Below, in pieces: positions 1 through 13,707 of a stretch of 64,000 bases of DNA. Made by a program: the position numbers and the translations under genes. The notes under the pieces are model-generated. The model was not told the DNA's origin, made no database searches, and saw nothing but the letters and a program-made list of their open reading frames with translations. Position 1 is the stretch's first letter. Each line of letters starts with the position of its first letter. Origin of the DNA: Odiellus spinosus (Eukaryota; Arthropoda; Arachnida; Opiliones; Phalangiidae); assembly GCA_963920705.1 (NCBI GenBank), contig OY987238.1, positions 14,998,183-15,062,182 of the forward strand, read 5' to 3'.

Positions 1-459
1 ATGTTGCCCGCAAGGCTCGAGTATTTCACCTACCTTTTGAAAACGTAATTTCTTATTGTTTTTTCACTAACCCTTGGTTCATTGTATAGATGAATAATTT
101 ATAGTTCCTTAAGGTTAAAAGGTTTCTTAATCATTATTGTTGGTTAAAATAAAGTGGAAGATTAAACTATAGCCCGAAATCTAGTCTAAATGATGAGTTG
201 GGCTTCGACGATGGCTTAGACTGTTCCGTTAGGTTTTTGATGGATCGATAAGGATAATTTGTCTCCGCGTAGGGGGCGCTTATGGATATTGTATCTAGCC
301 TGTAATATTGAAAGAGCTATCGTACCTGTTGAGTTAAAAATACCTGTTGCCACACTTAATTCGCTTTACTGTCTCGTAATATTATTTGAAAAACTTATAT
401 ATATATATATTGTAATCTGATGAAAAATCTTTAAATTTAATAAATAATGAACAAAGGTT
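1..459. other. AT-rich non-repetitive lead-in
   Basis: No gene was recognised. The stretch is AT-rich, has a short (at)n run near 400, and leads straight into the 19-bp satellite. No splice-flanked open segment was convincing. Confidence 0.5.
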
Positions 460-2216
460 TATTTATTTTCAAAAGGTGTATAATTTTCAAAGGGGGATTT
501 TGTTTTCAAAGGGGGATTTTGTTTTCAAAGGGGGATTTTGTTTTCAAAGGGGTGTTTTATTTTCAATGCGGTGTTTTATTTTCAATGCGGTGTTTTATTT
601 TCAATGCGGTGTTTTATTTTCAATGCGGTGTTTTATTTTCAATGCGGTGTTTTATTTTCAATGCGGTGTTTTATTTTCAATGCGGTGTTTTATTTTCAAT
701 GCGGTGTTTTATTTTCAATGCGGTGTTTTATTTTCAATGCGGTGTTTTATTTTCAATGCGGTGTTTAATTTTCAATGCGGTGTTTAATTTTCAATGCGGT
801 GTTTTATTTTCAATGCGGTGTTTTATTTTCAATGCGGTGTTTTATTTTCAATGCGGTGTTTTATTTTCAATGCGGTGTTTTATTTTCAATGCGGTGTTTT
901 ATTTTCAATGCGCTGTTTTATTTTCAATGCGCTGTTTTATTTTCAATGCGCTGTTTTATTTTCAATGCGCTGTTTTATTTTCAATGCGCTGTTTTATTTT
1001 CAATGCGCTGTTTTATTTTCAATGCGCTGTTTTATTTTCAATGCGCTGTTTTATTTTCAATGCGGTGTTTTATTTTCAATGCGGTGTTTTATTTTCAATG
1101 CGGTGTTTAATTTTCAATGCGGTGTTTAATTTTCAATGCGGTGTTTAATTTTCAATGCGGTGTTTAATTTTCAATGCGGTGTTTTATTTTCAATGCGGTG
1201 TTTTATTTTCAATGCGCTGTTTTATTTTCAATGCGCTGTTTTATTTTCAATGCGCTGTTTTATTTTCAATGCGCTGTTTTATTTTCAATGCGCTGTTTTA
1301 TTTTCAATGCGGTGTTTTATTTTCAATGCGGTGTTTTATTTTCAATGCGGTGTTTTATTTTCAATGCGGTGTTTTATTTTCAATGCGGTGTTTTATTTTC
1401 AATGCGGTGTTTTATTTTCAATGCGGTGTTTTATTTTCAATGCGGTGTTTTATTTTCAATGCGGTGTTTTATTTTCAATGCGGTGTTTTATTTTCAATGC
1501 GGTGTTTTATTTTCAATGCGGTGTTTTATTTTCAATGCGGTGTTTTATTTTCAATGCGCTGTTTTATTTTCAATGCGCTGTTTTATTTTCAATGCGCTGT
1601 TTTATTTTCAATGCGCTGTTTTATTTTCAATGCGCTGTTTTATTTTCAATGCGCTGTTTTATTTTCAATGCGCTGTTTTATTTTCAATGCGCTGTTTTAT
1701 TTTCAATGCGCTGTTTTATTTTCAATGCGGTGTTTTATTTTCAATGCGGTGTTTTATTTTCAATGCGGTGTTTTATTTTCAATGCGGTGTTTTATTTTCA
1801 ATGCGGTGTTTTATTTTCAATGCGCTGTTTTATTTTCAATGCGCTGTTTTATTTTCAATGCGCTGTTTTATTTTCAATGCGCTGTTTTATTTTCAATGCG
1901 CTGTTTTATTTTCAATGCGGTGTTTTATTTTCAATGCGGTGTTTTATTTTCAATGCGGTGTTTTATTTTCAATGCGGTGTTTTATTTTCAATGCGGTGTT
2001 TTATTTTCAATGCGGTGTTTTATTTTCAATGCGGTGTTTTATTTTCAATGCGGTGTTTTATTTTCAATGCGGTGTTTTATTTTCAATGCGGTGTTTTATT
2101 TTCAATGCGGTGTTTTATTTTCAATGCGGTGTTTTATTTTCAATGCGGTGTTTTATTTTCAATGCGGTGTTTTATTTTCAATGCGGTGTTTTATTTTCAA
2201 TGCGGTGTTTTATTTT
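460..2216 (+). repeat. Satellite A, 19-bp minisatellite (about 92 copies)
   Basis: Tandem copies of tgcggtgttttattttcaa. The first few units (about 470-555) are a G-rich variant (aaagggggattttgttttc). Two main variants differ at one base, gcgGtg versus gcgCtg, and they are clustered rather than mixed: gcgctg units occupy about 905-1050, 1212-1307, 1555-1720 and 1820-1915. A second variant (gtttaa for gtttta) clusters at about 765-790 and 1108-1170. The unit has no stop codon in any frame of the + strand, so overlapping long open frames appear; these are artefacts. Confidence 0.97.
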
Positions 2217-2663
2217 ATTTTGTAAAAAATCCAAATGTACTACGCTTTAGCTTGGAGAAACCTTTAAGTCTATCAGAGCTTCACGAGATTCAATACAAGA
2301 ATGTCTCATTTACCTTGCCGTATCCTCTATTGCTTACAAATAAATAAACATTTAAACATAAGCAACTATTTAATAAAAAAAAAAATATACCGAGATAAGT
2401 CAATGTCATTTTGGAAATATATAATTAAGGGCAGACCCGACGGTAATTTTGAGGAACTAAAAAGATTATGATATCTAAAATGATAGATTTGAAAAGATGT
2501 TCCGTTTTTAAGAAAAAAGCTCTGGTTCGCACCTTTGGGATAGAGTTCAAAAATTACACGAATTTTGTAACAATTACACCGTAATAAATCGTATCACGTA
2601 TTCAAGAAAACTGTTTGTATTTCAATTTCTCTGAATTAAACGCCTAGTTCATCTTTCGAAATC
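2217..2663. other. Unique spacer between satellites A and B
   Basis: AT-rich sequence of about 450 bp separating the 19-bp and 22-bp arrays. No gene, RNA or repeat was recognised. The long + strand frame from array A ends here at 2347 with no recognisable domain. Confidence 0.5.
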
Positions 2664-2970
2664 AAAAAGGGTTGTTTTATTTTCAAAAAAGGGGTGTTTT
2701 ATTTTCAAAAAAGGGGTGTTTTATTTTCAAAAAAGGGGTGTTTTATTTTCAAAAAAGGGGTGTTTTATTTTCAAAAAAGGGGTGTATTATTTTCAAAAAA
2801 GGGGTGTTTTATTTTCAAAAAAGGGGTGTTTTATTTTCAAAAAAGGGGTGTTTTATTTTCAAAAAGGAGTGTATTATTTTAAAAAAAGGGGTGTTTTATT
2901 TTCAAACAAGGGGTGTTTTATTTTCCAAAAAGGGGTGTTTTATTTTCAAAAGAGGGGTGTTTTATTTTCC
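2664..2970 (+). repeat. Satellite B, 22-bp minisatellite (about 14 copies)
   Basis: Unit is ggggtgttttattttc followed by about six a. It shares the gtgttttattttcaa core with satellite A, so the two look like length variants of one ancestor. The array passes directly into satellite C through ttttattttccaaatctc at about 2960. Confidence 0.95.
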
Positions 2971-3526
2971 AAATCTCAATTTTCCAAATTTCAATTTTCC
3001 AAATCTCAATTTTTCAAATCTTAATTTTCCAAATCTCATTTTTCCCAATCTCAATTTTCCCAAATCTCAATTTTCCCAAATCTCAATTTTCCCAAATCTC
3101 AATTTTCCCAAATCTCAATTTTCCCAAATCTCAATTTTCCCAAATCTCAATTTTCCCAAATCTCAATTTTCCCAAATCTCAATTTTCCCAAATCTCAATT
3201 TTCCCAAATCTCAATTTTCCCAAATCTCAATTTTCCCAAATCTCAATTTTCCCAAATCTCAATTTTTCCCAAATCTCAATTTTTCCCAAATCTCAATTTT
3301 TCCCAAATCTCAATTTTTCCCAAATCTCAATTTTTCCCAAATCTCAATTTTCCCAAATCTCAATTTTCCCAAATCTCAATTTTCCCAAATCTCAATTTTC
3401 CCAAATCTCAATTTTCCCAAATCTCAATTTTCCCAAATCTCAATTTTCCCAAATCTCAATTTTCCCAAATCTCAATTTTCCCAAATCTCAATTTTGCCAA
3501 ATCTCAATTTTCCCAAATCTCATTTT
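2971..3526 (+). repeat. Satellite C, first block (16-bp unit)
   Basis: Unit tctcaattttcccaaa, repeated about 34 times with a one-base length variant (extra t) clustered at 3260-3345. The block ends with aaatctcattttttacagg, the junction into satellite D that recurs throughout the window. Confidence 0.96.
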
Positions 3527-6500
3527 TTACAGGGGGTGTATTTTACAGGGGGTGTATTTTTACAGGGGGTGTATTTTTACAGGGGGTGTATTTTTACAGG
3601 GGGTGTATTTTTACAGGGGTGTATTTTTACAGGGGTGTATTTTTACAGGGGGTGTATTTTTACAGGGGGTGTATTTTTACAGGGGGTGTATTTTTACAGG
3701 GGGTGTATTTTTACAGGGGGTGTATTTTTACAGGGGGTGTATTTTTACAGGGGTGTATTTTTACAGGGGTGTATTTTTACAGGGGGTGTATTTTTACAGG
3801 GGGTGTATTTTTACAGGGGGTGTATTTTTACAGGGGGTGTATTTTTACAGGGGGTGTATTTTTACAGGGGGTGTATTTTTACAGGGGGTGTATTTTTACA
3901 GGGGGTGTATTTTTACAGGGGGTGTATTTTTACAGGGGGTGTATTTTTACAGGGGGTGTATTTTTACAGGGGTGTATTTTTACAGGGGGTGTATTTTTAC
4001 AGGGGGTGTATTTTTACAGGGGGTGTATTTTTACAGGGGGTGTATTTTTACAGGGGTGTATTTTTACAGGGGGTGTATTTTTACAGGGGGTGTATTTTTA
4101 CAGGGGGTGTATTTTTACAGGGGGTGTATTTTTACAGGGGGTGTATTTTTACAGGGGGGTGTATTTTTACAGGGGGTGTATTTTTACAGGGGGTGTATTT
4201 TTACAGGGGGTGTATTTTTTACAGGGGGTGTATTTTTACGGGGGGTGTATTTTTACAGGGGGTGTATTTTTACAGGGGGTGTATTTTTACAGGGGTTGTA
4301 TTTTTACAGGGGGTGTATTTTTTACAGGGGGTGTATTTTTTACAGGGGGTGTATTTTTACAGGGGGTGTAATTTTACAGGGGGTGTAATTTTACAGGGGG
4401 TGTATTTTTTACAGGGGGTGTATTTTTACAGGGGGTGTATTTTTACAGGGGGTGTATTTTTACAGGGGGTGTATTTTTACAGGGGGTGTATTTTTTATAG
4501 GGGTGTATTTTTGCAGGGGGTGTATTTTTACAGGGGGTGTATTTTTACAGGGGGTGTATTTTTTACAGGGGGTGTATTTTTACAGGGGGTGTATTTTTAC
4601 AGGGGGTGTATTTTTACAGGGGGTGTATTTTTACAAATCTCAATTTTCCCAAACTCAATTTTCCCAATCTCAATTTTCCCAATCTCAATTTTCCCAAATC
4701 TCATTTTTTACAGGGGGTGTATTTTTACAAGGGGTGTATTTTTTACAGGGGGTGTATTTTTACAGGGGGTGTATTTTTACAGGGGGTGTATTTTTTACAG
4801 GGGGTGTATTTTTACAGGGGGTGTATTTTTTACAGGGGGTGTATTTTTACAGGGGGTGTATTTTTACAGGGGGTGTATTTTTACAGGGGGTGTATTTTTT
4901 ACAGGGGTGTATTTTTACAGGGGGTGTATTTTTACAGGGGGTGTATTTTTACAGGGGGTGTATTTTTACAGGGGGTGTATTTTTACAGGGGGTGTATTTT
5001 TTACAGGGGGTGTATTTTTACAGGGGGTGTATTTTTACAGGGGGTGTATTTTTACAAATCTCAATTTTCCAAATCTCAATTTTCCAAATCTCAATTTTCC
5101 CAAACTCAATTTTCCCAATCTCAATTTTCCCAAATCTCAATTTTCCCAAATCTCAATTTTCCCAAATCTCAATTTTCCCAAATCTCAATTTTCCCAAATC
5201 TCAATTTTCCCAAATCTCATTTTTTACAGGGGGTGTATTTTTACAGGGGGTGTATTTTTTACAGGGGGTGTATTTTTACAGGGGGTGTATTTTTACAGGG
5301 GGTGTATTTTTACAGGGGGTGTATTTTTACAGGGGGTGTATTTTTACAGGGGGTGTATTTTTACAGGGGGTGTATTTTTACAGGGGGTGTATTTTTTACA
5401 GGGGGTGTATTTTTACAGGGGGTGTATTTTTTACAGGGGTGTATTTTTACAGGGGGTGTATTTTTACATGGGGTGTATTTTTACAGGGGGTGTATTTTTA
5501 CAGGGGGTGTATTTTTACAGGGGGTGTATTTTTACAGGGGGTGTATTTTTTACAGGGGGTGTATTTTTACAGGGGGTGTATTTTTACAGGGGGTGTATTT
5601 TTACAGGGGGTGTATTTTTACAGGGGGTGTATTTTTACAGGGGGTGTATTTTTTACAGGGGGTGTATTTTTACAGGGGGTGTATTTTTTACAGGGGTGTA
5701 TTTTTACAGGGGGTGTATTTTTACATGGGGTGTATTTTTACAGGGGGTGTATTTTTACAGGGGGTGTATTTTTTACAGGGGGTGTATTTTTACAGGGGGT
5801 GTATTTTTACAGGGGGTGTATTTTTACAAATCTCAATTTTCCAAATCTCAATTTTCCAAATCTCAATTTTCCAAATCTCAATTTTCCAAATCTCAATTTT
5901 CAAAATCTCAATTTTCAAAATCTCAATTTTCCCAAACTCAATTTTCCCAATCTCAATTTTCCCAATCTCAATTTTCCCAAATCTCATTTTTTACAGGGGG
6001 TGTATTTTTACAGGGGTTGTATTTTTTACAGGGGGTGTATTTTTTACAGGGGGTGTATTTTTACAGGGGGTGTATTTTTACAGGGGGTGTATTTTTACAG
6101 GGGGTGTATTTTTACAGGGGGTGTATTTTTACAGGGGGTGTATTTTTACAAATCTCAATTTTCCAAATCTCAATTTTCCCAAACTCAATTTTCCAAATCT
6201 CAATTTTCCCAAACTCAATTTTCCCAATCTCAATTTTCCCAATCTCAATTTTCCCAAATCTCATTTTTTACAGGGGGTGTATTTTTACAGGGGTTGTATT
6301 TTTTACAGGGGGTGTATTTTTTACAGGGGGTGTATTTTTACAGGGGGTGTATTTTTACAAGGGGTCTATTTTTTACAGGGGGTGTATTTTTACAGGGGGT
6401 GAATTTTTACAGGGGGTGTATTTTTACAGGGGGTGTATTTTTACAGGGGGTGTATTTTTACAGGGGGTGTATTTTTACAAATCTCAATTTTCCAAATCTC

Positions 6501-8549
6501 AATTTTCCCAAACTCAATTTTCCCAAACTCAATTTTCCCAATCTCAATTTTCCCAATCTCAATTTTCCCAATCTCAATTTTCCCAATCTCAATTTTCCCA
6601 ATCTCAATTTTCCCAATCTCAATTTTCCCAAATCTCATTTTTTACAGGGGGTGTATTTTTACAGGGGTTGTATTTTTTACAGGGGGTGTATTTTTTACAG
6701 GGGGTGTATTTTTACAGGGGGTGTATTTTTACAAGGGGTCTATTTTTTACAGGGGGTGTATTTTTACAGGGGGTGAATTTTTACAGGGGGTGTATTTTTA
6801 CAGGGGGTGTATTTTTACAGGGGGTGTATTTTTACAGGGGGTGTATTTTTACAAATCTCAATTTTCCAAATCTCAATTTTCCCAAACTCAATTTTCCCAA
6901 ACTCAATTTTCCCAATCTCAATTTTCCCAATCTCAATTTTCCCAATCTCAATTTTCCCAATCTCAATTTTCCCAATCTCAATTTTCCCAATCTCAATTTT
7001 CCCAATCTCAATTTTGCCTATCTCAATTTTGCCAATCTCAATTTTCCCAAATCTCAATTTTCCCAAATCTCAATTTTCCCAAATCTCAATTTTCCCAAAT
7101 CTCAATTTTCCCAAATCTCAATTTTCCCAAATCTCAATTTTCCCAAATCTCAATTTTCAAAAATCTCAATTTTCCCAAATCTCAATTTTCCCAAATCTCA
7201 ATTTTCCCAAATCTCAATTTTCCCAAATCTCAATTTTCCCAAATCTCAATTTTCCCAAATCTCAATTTTCCCAAATCTCAATTTTCCCAAATCTCAATTT
7301 TCCCATATCTCAATTTTGCCAAATCTCAATTTTGCCAATCTCAATTTTGCCAAATCTCAATTTTGCCAAATCTCAATTTTGCCAAATCTCAATTTTGCCA
7401 AATTTCAATTTTGCCAAATCTCAATTTTGCCAAATCTCAATTTTGCCAAATCTCAATTTTGCCAAATCTCAATTTTCCCAAATCTCATTTTTTGGAGGGG
7501 GTGTATTTTTACAGGGGGTGTATTTTTACAGGGGGTGTATTTTTTACAGGGGGTGTATTTTTACAGGGGGTGTATTTTTACAAATCTCAATTTTCCAAAT
7601 CTCAATTTTCCCAAACTCAATTTTCCCAATCTCAATTTTCCCAATCTCAATCTCAATTTTCCCAATCTCAATTTTCCCAATCTCAATTTTCCCAATCTCA
7701 ATTTTCCCAATCTCAATTTTCCCAATCTCAATTTTCCCAATCTCAATTTTCCCAATCTCAATTTTGCCAATCTCAATTTTCCCAAATCTCAATTTTCCCA
7801 AATCTCAATTTTCCCAAATCTCAATTTTCCCAAATCTCAATTTTCCCAAATCTCAATTTTCCCAAATCTCAATTTCCCAATCTCAATTTCCCCAAATCTC
7901 AATTTTCCCAAATCTCAATTTTCTCAAATCTCAATTTTCCCAAATCTCAATTTTCCCAAATCTCAATTTTCCCAAATCTCAATTTTGCCAAATCTCAATT
8001 TTCCCAAATCTCATTTTTTATAGGGGGTGTATTTTTACAGGGGGTGTATTTTTTACAGGGGGTGTATTTTTTACAGGGGGTGTATTTTTACAGGGGGTGT
8101 ATTTTTACAGGGGGTGTATTTTTACAGGGGGTGTATTTTTACAGGGGGTGTATTTTTACAGGGGGTGTATTTTTACAGGGGGTGTATTTTTACAGGGGGT
8201 GTATTTTTACAGGGGGTGTATTTTTACAGGGGGTGTATTTTTACAGGGGGTGTATTTTTTACAGGGGGTGTATTTTTACAGGGGGTGTATTTTTACAGGG
8301 GGTGTATTTTTACAGGGGGTGTATTTTTACAGGGGGTTTAGTTTTTACAGGGGGTGTATTTTTTACAGGGGGTGTATTTTTTACAGGGGGTGTATTTTTA
8401 CAGGGGGTGTATTTTTTACAGGGGGTGTATTTTTTACAGGGGGTGTATTTTTTACAGGGGGTGTATTTTTACAGGGGTTGTATTTTTACAGGGGGTGTAT
8501 TTTTACAGGGGGTGTATTTTTTACAGGGGGTGTATTTTTACAGGGGGTG
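3527..8549 (+). repeat. Satellite D/C composite array, forward polarity
   Basis: Satellite D unit is acagggggtgtattttt (17 bp; 18 with one more t; a 16-bp form lacks one g). D occupies about 3527-4633, 4706-5053, 5221-5826, 5989-6148, 6263-6477, 6643-6851, 7492-7578 and 8017-8549. Satellite C blocks fill the gaps. Near-identical C/D segments recur (for example around 6263-6477 and 6643-6851), showing that composites were copied as blocks. The + strand is G-rich for D throughout. Neither unit contains a stop codon in any + frame, which explains the apparent 1783-codon frame ending at 8023; I do not call it a gene. Confidence 0.96.
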
Positions 8550-11500
8550 TAATGTTAAACCTATGGTAGCGTTATTCCTATGAGAATTTAGCATGGGTAA
8601 TGTTAATCCTATGGTAGCGTTATTCCTATGAGAATTTAGCATGGGTAATGTTAATCCTATGGTAGCGTTATTCCTATGAGAATTTAGCATGGGTAATGTT
8701 AATCCAATGGTAGCGTTATTCCTATGAGAATTTAGCATGGGTAATGTTAATCCTATGGTAGCGTTATTCCTATGAGAATTTAGCATGGGTAATGTTAAAC
8801 CTATGGTAGCGTTATTCCTATGAGAAAATACACCCCCTGTAAAAATACACCCCCTGTAAAAATACACCCCCTGTAAAAATACACCCCCTGTAAAAATACA
8901 CCCCCTGTAAAAATACACCCTATTCCTATGAGAATTTAGCATGGGTAATGTTAAACCTATGGTAGCGTTATTCCTATGAGAATTTAGCATGGGTAATGTT
9001 AATCCAATGGTAGCGTTATTCCTATGAGAATTTAGCATGGGTAATGTTAAACCTATGGTAGCGTTATTCCTATGAGAATTTAGCATGGGTAATGTTAATC
9101 CTATGGTAGCGTTATTCCTATGAGAATTTAGCATGGGTAATGTTAAACCTATGGTAGCGTTATTCCTATGAGAATTTAGCATGGGTAATGTTAATCCAAT
9201 GGTAGCGTTATTCCTATGAGAATTTAGCATGGGTAATGTTAATCCTATGGTAGCGTTATTCCTATGAGAATTTAGCATGGGTAATGTTAAACCTATGGTA
9301 GCGTTATTCCTATGAGAAAATACACCCCCTGTAAAAATACACCCCCTGTAAAAATACACCCCCTGTAAAAATACACCCCCTGTAAAAATACACCCCCTGT
9401 AAAAATACACCCCCTGTAAAAATACACCCCCTGAAAAAATACACCCCCTGTAAAAAATACACCCCCTGTAAAAAATACACCCTCTGTAAAAAATACACCC
9501 CCTGTGAAAAATACACCCCCAGTAAAAATACACCCCTGTAAAAATACACCCCCTGTAAAAATACACCCCTTGTAAAAAATACACCCCCGGTAAAAATACA
9601 CCCCCTGTAAAAATACACCCCCTGTAAAAAATACACCCCCTGTAAAAAATACACCCCCTGTAAAAATACACCCCCTGTAAAAAATACACCCCCTGTAAAA
9701 AATACACCCCTGTAAAAAATACACCTCCTGTAAAAATACACCCCCTGTAAAAATACACCCCCTGTAAAAATACACCCTATTCCTATGAGAATTTAGCATG
9801 GGTAATGTTAAACCTATGGTAGCGTTATTCCTATGAGAATTTAGCATGGGTAATGTTAATCCAATGGTAGCGTTATTCCTATGAGAATTTAGCATGGGTA
9901 ATGTTAATCCTATGGTAGCGTTATTCCTATGAGAATTTAGCATGGGTAATGTTAAACCTATGGTAGCGTTATTCCTATGAGAAAATACACCCCCTGTAAA
10001 AATACACCCCCTGTAAAAATACACCCCCTGTAAAAATACACCCCCTGTAAAAATACACCCTATTCCTATGAGAATTTAGCATGGGTAATGTTAAACCTAT
10101 GGTAGCGTTATTCCTATGAGAATTTAGCATGGGTAATGTTAATCCAATGGTAGCGTTATTCCTATGAGAATTTAGCATGGGTAATGTTAATCCTATGGTA
10201 GCGTTATTCCTATGAGAATTTAGCATGGGTAATGTTAAACCTATGGTAGCGTTATTCCTATGAGAAAATACACCCCCTGTAAAAATACACCCCCTGTAAA
10301 AATACACCCCCTGTAAAAATACACAATATTCCTATGAGAATTTAGCATGGGTAATGTTAAACCTATGGTAGCGTTATTCCTATGAGAAAATACACCCCCT
10401 GTAAAAATACACCCCCTGTAAAAATACACCCCCTGTAAAAATACACCCCCTGTAAAAATACACCCCCTGTAAAAATACACCCTATTCCTATGAGAATTTA
10501 GCATGGGTAATGTTAAACCTATGGTAGCGTTATTCCTATGAGAATTTAGCATGGGTAATGTTAATCCAATGGTAGCGTTATTCCTATGAGAATTTAGCAT
10601 GGGTAATGTTAATCCTATGGTAGCGTTATTCCTATGAGAATTTAGCATGGGTAATGTTAATCCTATGGTAGCGTTATTCCTATGAGAATTTAGCATGGGT
10701 AATGTTAAACCTATGGTAGCGTTATTCCTATGAGAATTTAGCATGGGTAATGTTAATCCAATGGTAGCGTTATTCCTATGAGAATTTAGCATGGGTAATG
10801 TTAATCCTATGGTAGCGTTATTCCTATGAGAATTTAGCATGGGTAATGTTAAACCTATGGTAGCGTTATTCCTATGAGAAAATACACCCCCTGTAAAAAT
10901 ACACCCCCTGTAAAAATACACCCCCTGTAAAAATACACCCCCTGTAAAAATACACCCCCTGTAAAAATACACCCCCTGTAAAAATACACCCCCTGTAAAA
11001 ATACACCCCCTGTAAAAATACACCCCCTGTAAAAAATACACCCCCTGTAAAAAATACACCCTCTGTAAAAAATACACCCCCTGTGAAAAATACACCCCCA
11101 GTAAAAATACACCCCTGTAAAAATACACCCCCTGTAAAAATACACCCCTTGTAAAAAATACACCCCCGGTAAAAATACACCCCCTGTAAAAATACACCCC
11201 CTGTAAAAAATACACCCCCTGTAAAAAATACACCCCCTGTAAAAATACACCCCCTGTAAAAAATACACCCCCTGTAAAAAATACACCCCCTGTAAAAATA
11301 CACCCCCTGTAAAAAATACACCCCTGTAAAAAATACACCTCCTGTAAAAATACACCCCCTGTAAAAATACACCCTATTCCTATGAGAATTTAGCATGGGT
11401 AATGTTAAACCTATGGTAGCGTTATTCCTATGAGAATTTAGCATGGGTAATGTTAATCCAATGGTAGCGTTATTCCTATGAGAATTTAGCATGGGTAATG

Positions 11501-13707
11501 TTAATCCTATGGTAGCGTTATTCCTATGAGAATTTAGCATGGGTAATGTTAAACCTATGGTAGCGTTATTCCTATGAGAAAATACACCCCCTGTAAAAAT
11601 ACACCCCCTGTAAAAATACACCCCCTGTAAAAATACACCCCCTGTAAAAATACACCCTATTCCTATGAGAATTTAGCATGGGTAATGTTAAACCTATGGT
11701 AGCGTTATTCCTATGAGAATTTAGCATGGGTAATGTTAATCCAATGGTAGCGTTATTCCTATGAGAATTTAGCATGGGTAATGTTAATCCTATGGTAGCG
11801 TTATTCCTATGAGAATTTAGCATGGGTAATGTTAAACCTATGGTAGCGTTATTCCTATGAGAAAATACACCCCCTGTAAAAATACACCCCCTGTAAAAAT
11901 ACACCCCCTGTAAAAATACACAATATTCCTATGAGAATTTAGCATGGGTAATGTTAAACCTATGGTAGCGTTATTCCTATGAGAAAATACACCCCCTGTA
12001 AAAATACACCCCCTGTAAAAATACACCCCCTGTAAAAATACACCCCCTGTAAAAATACACCCTATTCCTATGAGAATTTAGCATGGGTAATGTTAAACCT
12101 ATGGTAGCGTTATTCCTATGAGAATTTAGCATGGGTAATGTTAATCCAATGGTAGCGTTATTCCTATGAGAATTTAGCATGGGTAATGTTAATCCTATGG
12201 TAGCGTTATTCCTATGAGAATTTAGCATGGGTAATGTTAATCCTATGGTAGCGTTATTCCTATGAGAATTTAGCATGGGTAATGTTAAACCTATGGTAGC
12301 GTTATTCCTATGAGAATTTAGCATGGGTAATGTTAATCCAATGGTAGCGTTATTCCTATGAGAATTTAGCATGGGTAATGTTAATCCTATGGTAGCGTTA
12401 TTCCTATGAGAATTTAGCATGGGTAATGTTAAACCTATGGTAGCGTTATTCCTATGAGAAAATACACCCCCTGTAAAAATACACCCCCTGTAAAAATACA
12501 CCCCCTGTAAAAATACACCCCCTGTAAAAATACACCCCCTGTAAAAATACACCCCCTGTAAAAATACACCCCCTGTAAAAATACACCCCCTGTAAAAAAT
12601 ACACCCCCTGTAAAAAATACACCCTCTGTAAAAAATACACCCCCTGTGAAAAATACACCCCCAGTAAAAATACACCCCTGTAAAAATACACCCCCTGTAA
12701 AAATACACCCCTTGTAAAAAATACACCCCCGGTAAAAATACACCCCCTGTAAAAATACACCCCCTGTAAAAAATACACCCCCTGTAAAAAATACACCCCC
12801 TGTAAAAATACACCCCCTGTAAAAAATACACCCCCTGTAAAAAATACACCCCCTGTAAAAATACACCCCCTGTAAAAAATACACCCCTGTAAAAAATACA
12901 CCTCCTGTAAAAATACACCCCCTGTAAAAATACACCCCCTGTAAAAATACACCCTATTCCTATGAGAATTTAGCATGGGTAATGTTAAACCTATGGTAGC
13001 GTTATTCCTATGAGAATTTAGCATGGGTAATGTTAATCCAATGGTAGCGTTATTCCTATGAGAATTTAGCATGGGTAATGTTAATCCTATGGTAGCGTTA
13101 TTCCTATGAGAATTTAGCATGGGTAATGTTAAACCTATGGTAGCGTTATTCCTATGAGAAAATACACCCCCTGTAAAAATACACCCCCTGTAAAAATACA
13201 CCCCCTGTAAAAATACACCCCCTGTAAAAATACACCCTATTCCTATGAGAATTTAGCATGGGTAATGTTAAACCTATGGTAGCGTTATTCCTATGAGAAT
13301 TTAGCATGGGTAATGTTAATCCAATGGTAGCGTTATTCCTATGAGAATTTAGCATGGGTAATGTTAATCCTATGGTAGCGTTATTCCTATGAGAATTTAG
13401 CATGGGTAATGTTAAACCTATGGTAGCGTTATTCCTATGAGAAAATACACCCCCTGTAAAAATACACCCCCTGTAAAAATACACCCCCTGTAAAAATACA
13501 CAATATTCCTATGAGAATTTAGCATGGGTAATGTTAAACCTATGGTAGCGTTATTCCTATGAGAATTTAGCATGGGTAATGTTAATCCAATGGTAGCGTT
13601 ATTCCTATGAGAATTTAGCATGGGTAATGTTAATCCTATGGTAGCGTTATTCCTATGAGAATTTAGCATGGGTAATGTTAAACCTATGGTAGCGTTATTC
13701 CTATGAG
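8550..13707 (-). repeat. Satellite E (48 bp) plus D, higher-order repeat of about 1.58 kb
   Basis: E is a 48-bp unit containing cctatggtagcgttattcc and gagaatttagcatgggtaat. It has ordered variants (ttaatccta, ttaatccaa, ttaaaccta). From 8827 on, D units are in reverse orientation (tacaccccctgtaaaaa). E and D blocks recur in fixed order. The marker acacaatatt is at 10321, 11918 and 13498, and the marker gtgaaaaataca at 9504, 11083, 12646 and 13929, giving a period near 1.58 kb (the last copy is shortened). E is exactly 16 codons and is open only in one minus frame (HRNNATIGLTLPMLNS). I see no evidence that it is translated. Confidence 0.95.

Noticed and set aside
2672-8023. Open frame of 1783 codons on the + strand
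   Set aside because: It is entirely tandem satellite C/D. The units lack stop codons in every frame, so length alone means nothing.
8550-13707. CRISPR-like alternation of the 48-bp repeat with spacers
   Set aside because: The intervening sequence is itself repetitive satellite D, the context is eukaryotic, and the E units are directly adjacent to each other.
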